From: a virus
Strand: one strand, 5' to 3'
IMG/VR virus record: IMGVR_UViG_3300032607_001425
Span: 1-64,000 of that record
Length of the DNA: 64,000 bases
The notes under the pieces were generated by a model. The model saw only the letters and a list, made by a program, of their open reading frames with translations, was not told the DNA's origin and ran no database searches. Shown here piece by piece: positions 31,702 to 40,019 of the stretch (position 1 is its first letter; each line of letters starts with the position of its first letter). Position numbers and translations under genes: made by a program.

Positions 31702-32370
31702 CTATAATTTATTACTTTTTAGTACATTTTCCAACCAAGGAATCATTTTCAAATTTAAAATATTCCCTATCTCCTCAGCTGGTATTTTATTGATAAATCC
31801 TAGAGAGATTGGATAAATGTGATCTAATTGATAAGCTCCTCCTTTTCCACTTTGTCCTCTCTTACTGAAATTCTCTAAAAGATGTATTGGCTGCTGTCTT
31901 GTTATTGCAAATACTTTTAGATAGTAAAGCCTTTTCTCTGTTTGCAAAGCTTCCCATTCACCTTTTTCCAATGTAGGATAAAATCTTGCAACATTTATCT
32001 GTCTTCGCTTATCGCTATACTCTTCGCAATTCATAGCATCCTTAAAAGCTTTTGACTGCTTATGTGACTTACTAAGATTATCTCTCCATTCTTGGGAGAA
32101 TATCTCCCTAGACCTTCCAGTTAGCTTTTCAGAATGACTCTGCTTTAGTTTAGCTGCTAGCTCTTCTCCGTAAATCTCTTCATATGTTTTTCCTTTTCTA
32201 TAAGCAGAAACTGCCTTTCCTATTTTCTCGTAATGCTCTTTTGTCCTTCTTAAAGCTATACAACTTTTGCAGGAAGTATTTGATTTCGAAGCAACTCGAT
32301 GTCCTTCGTATCCTTTATAGAGAATTTCTCTATTACAAGTTGGGCAATTTCTGTTAAATATATCTTTCAT
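31702..32370 (-). CDS. HNH homing endonuclease inserted in a glycosyltransferase, 222 aa
   Basis: Zinc pair CPTCNREILYKG and SCKSCIALRR at the N terminus, then a DNA-binding segment with SGKGGAYQLDHIYPISLGFI (the HNH H-x-D core) and LKMIPWLENVLKSNK. It lies between the two halves of a GT4 gene, which marks the insertion site. A late-type promoter motif is 13 bases upstream. Confidence 0.82.
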   Translation of the reverse strand: MKDIFNRNCPTCNREILYKGYEGHRVASKSNTSCKSCIALRRTKEHYEKIGKAVSAYRKGKTYEEIYGEELAAKLKQSHSEKLTGRSREIFSQEWRDNLSKSHKQSKAFKDAMNCEEYSDKRRQINVARFYPTLEKGEWEALQTEKRLYYLKVFAITRQQPIHLLENFSKRGQSGKGGAYQLDHIYPISLGFINKIPAEEIGNILNLKMIPWLENVLKSNKL

Positions 32371-32382
32371 ATTACTCTTTAT

Positions 32383-32394
32383 TATAAATAGCTA
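32383..32394 (-). promoter_or_regulatory. Late-type promoter motif
   Basis: The minus strand reads CTAGCTATTTATAATAAAG just before the HNH gene starting at 32370. Confidence 0.4.
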
Positions 32395-32397
32395 GTA

Positions 32398-32432
32398 AAA
32401 AGAAAAACATTAAAAAACATTAAAAAACATTA
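32398..32432 (-). repeat. Short tandem repeat at the HNH/GT junction
   Basis: AAAAACATT recurs three times with a 10-11 base period between 32400 and 32430, exactly at the stop of the first GT half. It may be a slippage product of the insertion event. Confidence 0.45.
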
Positions 32433-32981
32433 CTTTAAATCTAAGTCAACTATCTCCATATTAGAACGTTCTAATAAGATTTTAGTCATAGCTTTTGTCT
32501 GTTTTGAGATACACATATGTAAATCACATGATTCATAATAAGCCTGATTGTACAAAGGAACTGGCCAATCATCCCAGATTGAATAGTACATTAGTGGAAT
32601 TTCATTTCTTAGCTCTCTCTCAATTTCAAATAACCAAGTCCAGTATCTTGGATCTGTAAAGATAAAGATTGCATCTGGCTTTTCTTGAGCAATTAACGAT
32701 CTAATCTGCATTGCATCTCCATACCCATTATTAGGAAGTACTTTTACATCTGCATCTTGTATTGCATTTAACTTATTGACTTCTGCAGATATATCAAATC
32801 CCTTTCCTGCTTCTGGATGGTTGATAGCTGCTCCTAGATTTACCCAGTTGAAGTGGTGAGATGTTCCTACGACAATCTCTCGGGCCATTGTTGCGATACC
32901 GGAATGCATCCTAATATCATCACATAGCAGAAGAATCTTCTTACGATCCTCCTTCTTAACATAGCGAAACTTTTCTTTCAT
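32430..32981 (-). CDS. Split GT4 glycosyltransferase, N-terminal part, 183 aa
   Basis: KKILLLCDDIRMHSGIATMA starts a GT-B N-terminal domain, with FIFTDPRYWTWLFEIERELR and PLMYYSIWDDWPVPLYN (acceptor side) and ISKQTKAMTKILLE at the end of the first Rossmann domain. It stops with TAA just where the fold should cross to the C-terminal domain, found at 30643-31575. Together they give about 490 residues, normal for the family. Confidence 0.78.
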   Translation of the reverse strand: MKEKFRYVKKEDRKKILLLCDDIRMHSGIATMAREIVVGTSHHFNWVNLGAAINHPEAGKGFDISAEVNKLNAIQDADVKVLPNNGYGDAMQIRSLIAQEKPDAIFIFTDPRYWTWLFEIERELRNEIPLMYYSIWDDWPVPLYNQAYYESCDLHMCISKQTKAMTKILLERSNMEIVDLDLK

Positions 32982-32985
32982 GTAA

Positions 32986-33168
32986 CTATTTTAATTTAAT
33001 ATTTGTTTGTGTGTGTAACTTTTGCTTGAACTCCTCTTGTGTAAGATACAGAAAAATTGCTCTGTCTACAAGCTTCTGTAACGAAAATTTATATCGTACG
33101 CATTGTTCTTTAAATTCCTGTAGAAGCTCCTCTTCTACTTTAACTGATGTTAATTTTTTTGTGTTCAT
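32986..33168 (-). CDS. Ribbon-helix-helix protein, 60 aa
   Basis: LTSVKVEEELLQEFKEQCVR followed by FSLQKLVDRAIFLYLTQEEF is a good RHH pattern (strand SVKV, helix LLQEFKEQC, turn, helix LQKLVDRAIFLYL). Small RHH regulators like this bind operators as dimers. It ends four bases before the first half of the split glycosyltransferase gene. A weak second copy lies at 31551-31700. Confidence 0.75.
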   Translation of the reverse strand: MNTKKLTSVKVEEELLQEFKEQCVRYKFSLQKLVDRAIFLYLTQEEFKQKLHTQTNIKLK

Positions 33169-33201
33169 AGTTTATTTGTTTATTATATATAAATATATAC
33201 T

Positions 33202-34143
33202 CTAAACAAAAACACCTGCATGACAATGTTCAGTACCCTTAAAGTCACAAAACATACAGTTGGACTTGGATGGCTTCTTATCATACTCCTTATCAATATA
33301 CTTTCCATCCGAGTCAAAAGCATCCTCAATAAATTTTGTAAGAGCTGTAGTGGCTTGACCTCTTTTAATCTTTCCTGAGGGTGGTGCAAACTCTTGAACC
33401 CTTCTCCCCATTGCTGGATAGTCTGGATCAGCTGGTACTTTTCTTTTTACGATGAAGTACTTTACATTTACTTTATCTACGTCTAAGTTAAATTGTCTTG
33501 CTAAGAATTCTTTATACAGAAGTAGTTGTGCTAATTTTTTATCATCTTTCTTTGCATACTCATTCCATCCTGAGGTAGATGTTTTAATGTCTAGGATGAT
33601 GTATTTGTCTTCTTGCTGATCGTATAGTACGATGTCGATAAATCCTTTGAAGAAAACATTGTTAGCTATTTTATGTATTAATGGAATTTCTACTCCAACC
33701 AACTTATAATACTTGGTTCCAAAGTAACTAGAGCGTTTCTTACGAACGTATTCTAAAATCTCAGTACCGTCACTAAGAAACTCCGAAAGCTGTTCAGAAC
33801 TAGAAAAGTGTTGTCCATAATTATCCTTCTCTTGGGTATACAAATCAAACAATCTATCATATAGCATACCAGCAAGATCCATCTCATTTGATTTCTTTAC
33901 CATTCCATCATACAATTCGGTAAGCCATGCTTGCATAACTTCATGCAATGCTGTACCAAAGATTAGATGTATCGAAGGTTTTTGTATTTTTAACTTCTTT
34001 ATGTACGATAAGCTCCATTGGTGTGGACAAGTACTGTAAGATAGTGTTTGGCTGTATGAGATTGATTTTTGATTAGCATAATCTATGGCCGGAGTAATGT
34101 GTCCTTTTATAAGCTCTACTTGCTTAATAGTCTTCTTTGCCAT
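33202..34143 (-). CDS. RecB/Cas4-like PD-(D/E)XK exonuclease, 313 aa
   Basis: SQTLSYSTCPHQWSLSYIKK starts the RecB-family nuclease; GTALHEVMQAWL holds the helical H, GFIDIVLY the first D, and KYIILDIKTST the D-x-K. Four Cys (CPH..., CMFCDFKGTEHC) suggest an iron-sulphur cluster as in Cas4 and AddB. Length suits the Cas4/RecB family. Likely role in phage DNA recombination or end processing. It overlaps the DUF3310 gene. Confidence 0.85.
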   Translation of the reverse strand: MAKKTIKQVELIKGHITPAIDYANQKSISYSQTLSYSTCPHQWSLSYIKKLKIQKPSIHLIFGTALHEVMQAWLTELYDGMVKKSNEMDLAGMLYDRLFDLYTQEKDNYGQHFSSSEQLSEFLSDGTEILEYVRKKRSSYFGTKYYKLVGVEIPLIHKIANNVFFKGFIDIVLYDQQEDKYIILDIKTSTSGWNEYAKKDDKKLAQLLLYKEFLARQFNLDVDKVNVKYFIVKRKVPADPDYPAMGRRVQEFAPPSGKIKRGQATTALTKFIEDAFDSDGKYIDKEYDKKPSKSNCMFCDFKGTEHCHAGVFV

Positions 34144-34396
34144 CTTTCTTTAGTGCTTTAATTTCTCTTTTTAAATACCAAAGAGCTTTTTCTAATTCCT
34201 GAACTATGTTGTCTTTTTTTCCTGCTCTGGAAATATACTTGATGGTATTTCCTAAACAGAAACCTAAGTCCCATGCTTCAATCACTTTTATCGCTTCGTA
34301 CTTGTTGTCTTTTCCTCCGTAGTGTTGAGGATGATCAACCATTTTGTTTATAACCTTTTCTTTGATAAGAGGTTTTACATCACTGTTCTTTGTCAT
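34124..34396 (-). CDS. DUF3310 protein, 90 aa
   Basis: MVDHPQHYGGKDNKYEAIKV and DLGFCLGNTIKYISRAGKKD match the DUF3310 (SaV-like) family, a frequent phage protein thought to bind nucleotides; function uncertain. It starts at 34396, twelve bases downstream of a likely transcription start. First gene of its operon. Confidence 0.85.
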   Translation of the reverse strand: MTKNSDVKPLIKEKVINKMVDHPQHYGGKDNKYEAIKVIEAWDLGFCLGNTIKYISRAGKKDNIVQELEKALWYLKREIKALKKDGKEDY

Positions 34397-34414
34397 ATCA
34401 TACTTTATATAGAT

Positions 34415-34445
34415 ATAATATACAAAAAAAGACTTGCGTGTGCAA
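34415..34445 (-). promoter_or_regulatory. Promoter for DUF3310, nuclease and RHH genes
   Basis: Minus-strand TTG (34443-34445), 20 bases, TATATTAT (34415-34422), overlapping the terminator at 34427-34451. Confidence 0.62.
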
Positions 34446-34451
34446 GCCTTT
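34427..34451 (-). terminator. Terminator after the lysis genes, overlapping a promoter
   Basis: The minus strand forms AAAGGCTTGC-ACAC-GCAAGTCTTT followed by T residues, ending the lysis operon. Confidence 0.7.
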
Positions 34452-34458
34452 GTTTATT

Positions 34459-35097
34459 TTATTTTTTTAGTCTTATCTTCCAATAAATACCTCCTTGTAC
34501 ACAGACTGCCTTATTGATACCATACCCTACTCCTAACGAGTAAATATGGTCCTGCTTAGTTTTTAATAACACAGAAGGTCCTATAAAGTTTACAACATTT
34601 ACTTTATCAAATCCAGCTGTACCTCCAACATATAATTGAACTTTAGGTAATTCTTTTACAATGGTAACATCGTGAATTATCTTTTGGTTAATTTTAGAAT
34701 TCCAAGTTCTTGCTACTATTTTGTTTTGAGATATAGTATCTGTAACATTTACTGTACCTAAATTATCATCTAATCTTAAAGTATCTTTAAAAGTATACTT
34801 GGCATAATAATCATTTAGTACCTCAGTGGTATCTATCTTAGTTGGTAATTCAACATATATAGGCTTATCTCTCCATATAGTCCTACCATCCTTATAAACT
34901 GTTTTAGTTTTTACAATTGTAACTGTATCGATGGTATGTTTTAGTACTTCGTAGGTTTTACCATCTACTTTAATTGTAGGTGATGTTGATTGTTGTCCTG
35001 ATGAGCAGGTTTTTGTTAAAAGCAATGCTAGGATTAATCCTACTATTAATATTGATTTTAAGTCTAATCCTAATAAGAATTTTTTAATTTGATTCAT
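34459..35097 (-). CDS. Spanin-like membrane-anchored protein, 212 aa
   Basis: One N-terminal hydrophobic helix (residues 8-30, LKSILIVGLILALLL) followed by a long polar periplasmic part with coiled and beta segments (KPIYVELPTKIDTTEVLNDY) and a beta-rich end (VQLYVGGTAGFDKVNVVNF). Its place after holin and endolysin genes makes it a candidate i-spanin or outer-membrane disrupting protein. No family match claimed. Confidence 0.55.
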   Translation of the reverse strand: MNQIKKFLLGLDLKSILIVGLILALLLTKTCSSGQQSTSPTIKVDGKTYEVLKHTIDTVTIVKTKTVYKDGRTIWRDKPIYVELPTKIDTTEVLNDYYAKYTFKDTLRLDDNLGTVNVTDTISQNKIVARTWNSKINQKIIHDVTIVKELPKVQLYVGGTAGFDKVNVVNFIGPSVLLKTKQDHIYSLGVGYGINKAVCVQGGIYWKIRLKK

Positions 35098-35515
35098 AGT
35101 TCTCTCTCTCTCCTTTATGTTTGTCTAACTTATCCAATATTTGAGTCACTAATTCATTTTTAACTATACCTACCATTGAAGCATTTTTTAAAATAGAAAT
35201 TAATTGGAATACTAAGAATGGGGCCATGATAGTTTCACTTAACCAAGATGTTCCCTTAAATCCTTTTTCTATTGATAAAATTGCTGATAGCATTATTATC
35301 CAAAAGCCAAATGTTTTTAGCACACTTAATGCTTTTCTGGTTTGAAAACCCTCTCTTTTAACTCCTGCCCATATACCAAAAAAACCATCAGCAAAAATAA
35401 CTAACCCTACAGCTAGAAATTGTTCGATGTTATCTACTGTTAGATGCATAAAATATGTACCTATAAAAGCTAATGCTGTTGTCAATGATAATGTAATTAG
35501 TAGTGATGTTTTCAT
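35084..35515 (-). CDS. Holin (toxin-secretion/phage lysis family), 143 aa
   Basis: Three to four hydrophobic helices (about residues 4-24, 32-52, 70-85, 95-112) with EQFLAVGLVIFADGFFGIWA and RKALSVLKTFGFWIIML, resembling holin family 4 of Bacteroidetes and Firmicutes phages. The C terminus is short and charged. It overlaps the spanin-like gene and follows the endolysin, the usual lysis order. Confidence 0.75.
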   Translation of the reverse strand: MKTSLLITLSLTTALAFIGTYFMHLTVDNIEQFLAVGLVIFADGFFGIWAGVKREGFQTRKALSVLKTFGFWIIMLSAILSIEKGFKGTSWLSETIMAPFLVFQLISILKNASMVGIVKNELVTQILDKLDKHKGERENYESN

Positions 35516-35526
35516 GTTACAGTAAC

Positions 35527-36141
35527 TTATTTAACGTATTCGTAATATTTTTTAGTTTTCTCTGAGCGATCTGCTAATCCATGAGTACCACCGTTAATTT
35601 TTTTTGTAAGAGCTATGATCGAAGCATCGTTCACTCCTTGATCACATATTGACCATAATTTATTTTTATCAAAAAAGAACATCGCTGATTCAAAAGAGTA
35701 TGTAGTTGCTACTAAATCTGGATTTGTCATGATCTCTGGTTTTTTCAAGTAATCAGAAAAAGCTCGGTAGTTTTCTTTACCTGTTAATTGAAGAGCTCCC
35801 CTTCCTCTGAACTTATATCCATCTCCTGAAGTTGAAAGGCCATTTCCCATTCTCCCTGCATATACCCTATTGGCAATCTTCTCGGGGTTTTTTTCAAAAA
35901 ACTTAGCTGTTGCCTCATTTATAAAATACTTTTTAAATGTAGTAACTAGTCCTTTTGCTGAGTAGTTTAAGTTTTCTGCGAATGCAGTAAACCCTCCTGT
36001 TTCGTGTGCGGTTTGAGCAAAAAAATGTGCTGCCCTAACTGGAGTTAATTTGTAAAACTCCATCGCCTTTTTCATTGTTCCTGGACCGAAGGACCCATCA
36101 GCTCCTACTCCAATTTTTTGTTGTAAACTTTTTAAACTCAT
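35527..36141 (-). CDS. GH19 endolysin (chitinase-like lysozyme), 204 aa
   Basis: The GH19 fold is clear: AAHFFAQTAHETGGFTAFAE holds the catalytic Glu (HETGG), YKFRGRGALQLTGKENY and the C-terminal TKKINGGTHGLADR follow in the family order. It would cut the peptidoglycan glycan strand. No signal peptide, so it needs the adjacent holin. Length normal. Confidence 0.9.
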   Translation of the reverse strand: MSLKSLQQKIGVGADGSFGPGTMKKAMEFYKLTPVRAAHFFAQTAHETGGFTAFAENLNYSAKGLVTTFKKYFINEATAKFFEKNPEKIANRVYAGRMGNGLSTSGDGYKFRGRGALQLTGKENYRAFSDYLKKPEIMTNPDLVATTYSFESAMFFFDKNKLWSICDQGVNDASIIALTKKINGGTHGLADRSEKTKKYYEYVK

Positions 36142-36148
36142 AATTTAA

Positions 36149-36469
36149 TTATTCTTGTACTGGTTCCTCTTGTACTGGCTCTTCCTTTTTAGGTTCTGGA
36201 ACAAATCTCTCTAATCCAGCAATTCCAAATGATCCCAATGTAATATACATGAACGCATCAAATACGTTGTTGTTTATAGCAAGTACTCTATTGATACATC
36301 CTGCTACTAGGTCTACCATCATTACAATTGTCATCACTGTAAATGATAGAAAGCCAACTACTGTTTTTTCATTATAGTCGTTTGATTTTTTAAAGATGTC
36401 TTTAAATGCCATAATATATTTTATAAGGTTAGTTAACCTATAACCAATTTGGCGTAACGTGCTTTTCAT
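36149..36469 (-). CDS. Small membrane protein, holin-cassette partner, 106 aa
   Basis: After an N-terminal basic stretch there are two hydrophobic segments (VVGFLSFTVMTIVMMVDLVA and VFDAFMYITLGSFGIAGLER), then an acidic Pro/Glu tail (PKKEEPVQEEPVQE). MAFKDIFKKSN at residue 20 is an alternative start. Its place just before the endolysin suggests a second holin or antiholin. A late-type promoter lies immediately upstream. Confidence 0.65.
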   Translation of the reverse strand: MKSTLRQIGYRLTNLIKYIMAFKDIFKKSNDYNEKTVVGFLSFTVMTIVMMVDLVAGCINRVLAINNNVFDAFMYITLGSFGIAGLERFVPEPKKEEPVQEEPVQE

Positions 36470-36482
36470 ACAAACTATTTAA

Positions 36483-36495
36483 TATAAATAGCAAC
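36483..36495 (-). promoter_or_regulatory. Late-type promoter for the lysis operon
   Basis: The minus strand reads GTTGCTATTTATA 14 bases before ATG at 36469, right after a terminator. This is the clearest case where the motif must start a transcript, because the upstream unit ends at 36502. Confidence 0.55.
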
Positions 36496-36497
36496 AA

Positions 36498-36521
36498 AAA
36501 AAAGAGGCACAAGGCCTCTTT
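36498..36521 (-). terminator. Terminator before the lysis operon
   Basis: The minus strand forms AAAGAGGC-CTTGT-GCCTCTTT followed by eight T. Confidence 0.8.
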
Positions 36522-36542
36522 GATGTTTAAGTAAACTGTGCC

Positions 36543-36776
36543 TTACTGTCCAATATTGAGATGCTTTAGCTCCTTTGGAAGAAATTCTGTATTAACATGG
36601 CCGCAGGCCTTACACGCGAATACTGGTATTGGCATGTACGTGGTTTGTCCTGTACCTGTTAATATTCCCGATGCTTTTCTAATGTGAAGAGCTTCTTCAA
36701 AAAATGTATGATTACATTTCTCACACTCTACCGGTAGTGTTTGGTCAATCGATAGATTCATTTGTGGTTGCTGCAT
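36543..36776 (-). CDS. Zinc-ribbon protein, 77 aa
   Basis: CEKCNHTFFEEALHIRKASG followed by FACKACGHVNTEFLPKEL gives a CxxC...CxxC zinc ribbon of about 35 residues separation, with a basic loop between. Similar small proteins are common in T4-like and Bacteroidetes phages with unknown roles. Last gene before the terminator at 36498. Confidence 0.72.
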   Translation of the reverse strand: MQQPQMNLSIDQTLPVECEKCNHTFFEEALHIRKASGILTGTGQTTYMPIPVFACKACGHVNTEFLPKELKHLNIGQ

Positions 36777-36782
36777 TTTATT

Positions 36783-37031
36783 TTATTTTGTATTACATAA
36801 TTCATCTACCTTAATAGCATCTGCTGCTATTTGAAACACAACTACAGGTGAGAGGTTTGGACCTTGCTTTGATATTTCAACAACTTTTGCTAGAAGATCT
36901 TTAGTAAGAGATATATGCTCACTTGCGTGTAGTATCTGTACAATAGTACCCACACTTGTTTGGTGTTGTGTACTATCAACAAACGATGGATCTTGTTGCA
37001 ACTGTTCGTATTTGGCTCTTGAATTGGACAT
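36783..37031 (-). CDS. Hypothetical protein, 82 aa
   Basis: Starts MSNSRAKYEQLQQDPSFVDS. Mostly helical with a hydrophobic C-terminal half (PVVVFQIAADAIKVDELCN). It overlaps the start of 37031-37426 by one base, so it is coupled. Function unknown. Confidence 0.65.
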   Translation of the reverse strand: MSNSRAKYEQLQQDPSFVDSTQHQTSVGTIVQILHASEHISLTKDLLAKVVEISKQGPNLSPVVVFQIAADAIKVDELCNTK

Positions 37032-37426
37032 TATTTGTTCTTTCTAGGGTAGTATTTTCTTTTGCTCTTAGCCTTATCAATAGGCGACTCTGGCTTTGTA
37101 GGATTGTCCTTTTTGATTTGCTCCACTATTGCCTCAACGTTTACTGTTCCCATTTGTGGTGCTGCTTTGGCAATGTGCACTACTTTGTCGATAACTTGTG
37201 GTGTGATGTCTTGTGATGTTACCTCTTTGGTGTTAGCACATACCTTAGGTGCAGTTGGACGTAGTTGTTTGTCAAAAAGTTCTTGTGCCACTTCTTCGAT
37301 TTGTTCGTTGTCAAAGTCTAGTTTGAATTGTGACATGGGTTTTATTCCTCTTTGTAAATTGTATCCAATGATTGAGGCTACTATTGAGATAGCTATTACT
37401 AGAATAATTGATGTGAAAATTGTCAT
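37031..37426 (-). CDS. Membrane-anchored hypothetical protein, 131 aa
   Basis: N-terminal hydrophobic helix (TIFTSIILVIAISIVASIIG, residues 2-21) then a mostly polar, helical domain with KVVHIAKAAPQMGTVNVEAI and a basic end (KAKSKRKYYPRKNK). It may be a small inner-membrane protein with a cytoplasmic nucleic-acid-binding tail. Family not recognised. Confidence 0.66.
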   Translation of the reverse strand: MTIFTSIILVIAISIVASIIGYNLQRGIKPMSQFKLDFDNEQIEEVAQELFDKQLRPTAPKVCANTKEVTSQDITPQVIDKVVHIAKAAPQMGTVNVEAIVEQIKKDNPTKPESPIDKAKSKRKYYPRKNK

Positions 37427-37504
37427 ATGTTTATTTGTTGGTTAAAATTTGCGCGTGACACCTTCGGTGAGGAGGTTTGCGCCACCTCACCTCTCGGTCT
37501 CTTG

Positions 37505-37672
37505 TTATTTACTCTCTACTGTTGAAGCTTTTCTGTAATCTGTGATTAATTTTTTAACCTCTCCAATTTGCTTTCTTGCTTGTGCTTGAGATTTCTTAGT
37601 AGTACCATTGTGCTCTTTTGCGAAACTCTGATACAGCTCATCGATTTGTTCGAATAATTCTTGCTTGTTCAT
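37505..37672 (-). CDS. Hc1-like (histone H1-like) small DNA-binding protein, 55 aa
   Basis: ATG at 37672 opens MNKQELFEQIDELYQSFAKE. The second half, KSQAQARKQIGEVKKLITDY followed by RKAS, follows the histone-H1-like Hc1 pattern of Bacteroidetes and Chlamydiae (ARK..LExLxKxFRK). Length 55 aa is normal for the short Bacteroidetes form. It could condense phage or host DNA. Located 20 bases before groEL. Confidence 0.65.
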   Translation of the reverse strand: MNKQELFEQIDELYQSFAKEHNGTTKKSQAQARKQIGEVKKLITDYRKASTVESK

Positions 37673-37694
37673 TTTTATTTATTTTTAATTAATA

Positions 37695-39326
37695 TTACAT
37701 GAACTGAGAAGGATCTATTCCTGCTTGTTCATCTTTAGGTTTTATATTTGTAATAACACATTCTGTGATTAACATTGTTCCTGCAACTGATGCTGCATTC
37801 TCTAAAGCGAGTCTTGTCACTTTAGTTGGATCAATAATTCCTTCTTTAAGCATATCAACATACTCTCCTACTCTTGGATTAAATCCAACCCACTTATCTC
37901 CACCTACTAAGTATGCTTCTCTCTCTTCGATTACTTGTTGAGTTTCTCCTGCATTTAGTAGTATTTGTTCGAATGGCTTTCTGATTGCTCTCATTACAAT
38001 ATTGAATCCTTTTTCTTGATCTGGATGAGAAGCTACTAGTGGATTTTCGAATAAGTAAAATGCTGCATTTAGTAAAGCAATTCCTCCACCTGGAAGTATT
38101 CCTTCTTGTAGTGCTGCTTTAGTTGCATGAAGAGCATCGTCTACTCTGTCTTTCTTTTCTTTCATTTCAACTTCAGTATGACCTCCAACATGAATCATAG
38201 CTACTCCTCCAATAAGTTTTGCTAACCTGTCTTGTAAGATTTCAATCTCATAAGGTGAAACTGTATTCTCAATTTGCTCTTTCAGCTCTTCGATTCTTTT
38301 TGTAATAGCTTCTTCAGTTCCTTTACCATCTACAATGGTAGTGTCATCTTTACCTACTGTTACTTTTCTTGAATTACCAAACCATTGTAAATCAAACTTA
38401 TCCAACTTCATTCCTTTTTCTTCAGACACAACTGTACCTCCTGTTAGGGCTGCAATGTCCTCAAGCATAGCTTTCTTCTTGTCTCCGAACTCAGGAGCCT
38501 TAACTGCTACTACTCTAAGAATTCCCCTCATTTTGTTTACAACTAATGTTGAAAGAGCTTCTCCGTCAATATCATCTGCAATGATAAGTAAGTCTTTGTT
38601 TTGTTGCGATACTGATTCTAGTAGTGGAAGTAGTTCTTTGATTGCTTGAATTCTCTTATCTGTGATAAGGATTAAAGGATTGTTGAGTACTGAAGTCATT
38701 GTATTGTTGTCTGTAACAAAGTATGGAGATTTGTATCCTCTATTGAATTGCATACCCTCTACAGTCTCAAGATAAGTTTCTCCTGTCTTAGATTCTTCAA
38801 TAGTTACCAATCCATCTCTACCAACTTTATCCATTGCTGTTGCAATAAGATTTCCTACTTCTGGATCATTGTTCCCTGAGATTGTTGCTACTTGTTTGAT
38901 TTGCTCTTCTTCAGTAACTTCTTTTGAGTAATCCTCTCTAAGGTATTTGATTACTGCTTTGGTTGCAATATCAATTCCTCTTTTAATTTCTACCGCATTT
39001 GAATTTTCTAGTTCAGATAATCCTTGGCTATAAATTTCTCTTGCAAGTAATGTTGCTGTGGTAGTTCCATCTCCAGCTAACCTGGCTGATTCTATTGCTA
39101 CTTGCTTTACAGCTTGTGCTCCAGTATTTTCAATTGGATCTTCCAATTCTACTTCTTTGGCTACTGTTACACCATCCTTTGTTGAGGTTGGGTTACCTCC
39201 TTGTTGTTGAATAAAAACATTTCGACCTGATGGTCCTAATGTACATACAACTGCATCTGCTAGTTGGTTTACTCCTGATAGTAATTTCTCTCTAGCTTCT
39301 TTTGAAAAACTAATTTGTTTTGACAT
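37695..39326 (-). CDS. groEL: Phage GroEL-like chaperonin, 543 aa
   Basis: The full Hsp60 fold is present: [19 protein letters not shown]-binding [11 protein letters not shown] (Asp about 86), apical segment [20 protein letters not shown] and [20 protein letters not shown] (the second catalytic Asp). Substrate binding is typical but the flexible GGM-rich C-terminal tail is absent (ends DPSQFM). It would fold phage or host proteins in the cytoplasm. groES lies at 40147-40449 but the two are separated by a GIY-YIG gene. Confidence 0.95.
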   Translation of the reverse strand: MSKQISFSKEAREKLLSGVNQLADAVVCTLGPSGRNVFIQQQGGNPTSTKDGVTVAKEVELEDPIENTGAQAVKQVAIESARLAGDGTTTATLLAREIYSQGLSELENSNAVEIKRGIDIATKAVIKYLREDYSKEVTEEEQIKQVATISGNNDPEVGNLIATAMDKVGRDGLVTIEESKTGETYLETVEGMQFNRGYKSPYFVTDNNTMTSVLNNPLILITDKRIQAIKELLPLLESVSQQNKDLLIIADDIDGEALSTLVVNKMRGILRVVAVKAPEFGDKKKAMLEDIAALTGGTVVSEEKGMKLDKFDLQWFGNSRKVTVGKDDTTIVDGKGTEEAITKRIEELKEQIENTVSPYEIEILQDRLAKLIGGVAMIHVGGHTEVEMKEKKDRVDDALHATKAALQEGILPGGGIALLNAAFYLFENPLVASHPDQEKGFNIVMRAIRKPFEQILLNAGETQQVIEEREAYLVGGDKWVGFNPRVGEYVDMLKEGIIDPTKVTRLALENAASVAGTMLITECVITNIKPKDEQAGIDPSQFM

Positions 39327-39351
39327 ACTCTTTTTTAATTAAAACTTTTTA

Positions 39352-39382
39352 ATAATATAACTAATATTTCTCTAATATACAA
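39352..39382 (-). promoter_or_regulatory. Promoter for groEL
   Basis: Minus-strand TTG (39380-39382), 20 bases, TATATTAT (39352-39359). The -33 lies near the end of the GIY-YIG gene. Confidence 0.6.
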
Positions 39383-40018
39383 CTAAATAAATTCCATTGT
39401 TGATTTATTTTTATTTCTACCTGATAGCCAGGCTTGTAAAGTTGCTGGTAGTACTCCTATTGCTTTTGCTGCTGCTCGAACTGTCTCATAAACCTGTTCT
39501 GTCTCTGTATCCCGAACTGCTCTTGCACTTGGATTATTTGCTCCTTTCCAACTCTCTGCACCAGTCTTTGCCATCCTTATCTCTCGAAACTTCTGCCTTG
39601 TTATTTCTGAAGGTTTATTTCCTTTAAGTGAGTTTGATAGGTTCTTTTTATGCTCTTCTGTTCTTGGAGGCTTCTTCTTACCTCTATTACCATCTCCTAT
39701 TCTATTTGCTGTTTCTTGTGAGCAGTGTCCAGTTCTATCGTTTGTTTGAGTCAGTCGAAGATTTAATCCACCCTCTCCCAGTACGTTAAAGAAATCTTGC
39801 CAGTGTCTCTCACGGACGTTCAATTGATCTATCTCACACTCTTCCACTACTTCAAAGATATGCTCAGAGAAACCATATTTTACTAGTGAAACATATAGCT
39901 TTTTTTGATTTTTGCAACTCTGTAGGTGGCTGTATTCTCGTCGTCTCTTTTTTAGGTTGACCGATTGTCCAATATAAACTTTTCCACTTGGACTTGTAAT
40001 TTTGTAAATTCCTACCAT
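39383..40018 (-). CDS. GIY-YIG homing endonuclease between groEL and groES, 211 aa
   Basis: N-terminal GIYKITSPSGKVYIGQSVNL is the GIY-YIG core (GIY, then YIG, then R/K pairs). The middle has NUMOD3-like repeats (GNRGKKKPPRTEEHKKNLSN) and the end a NUMOD1-type DNA-binding segment (VRAAAKAIGVLPATLQAWLS). Free-standing endonuclease. Its 5' leader is the structured RNA at 40020-40109. Confidence 0.88.
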   Translation of the reverse strand: MVGIYKITSPSGKVYIGQSVNLKKRRREYSHLQSCKNQKKLYVSLVKYGFSEHIFEVVEECEIDQLNVRERHWQDFFNVLGEGGLNLRLTQTNDRTGHCSQETANRIGDGNRGKKKPPRTEEHKKNLSNSLKGNKPSEITRQKFREIRMAKTGAESWKGANNPSARAVRDTETEQVYETVRAAAKAIGVLPATLQAWLSGRNKNKSTMEFI

Positions 40019-40019
40019 A

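Noticed and set aside
30643-32429. Group I intron in the split glycosyltransferase
   Set aside because: I found no convincing P3/P7 core or exon junction in the 854 bases, so I report only a split gene; a covariance-model search could change this.
39397-39627. Leucine-rich plus-strand frame of 76 codons
   Set aside because: It is the antisense shadow of the GIY-YIG gene and shows no promoter or matching start context.
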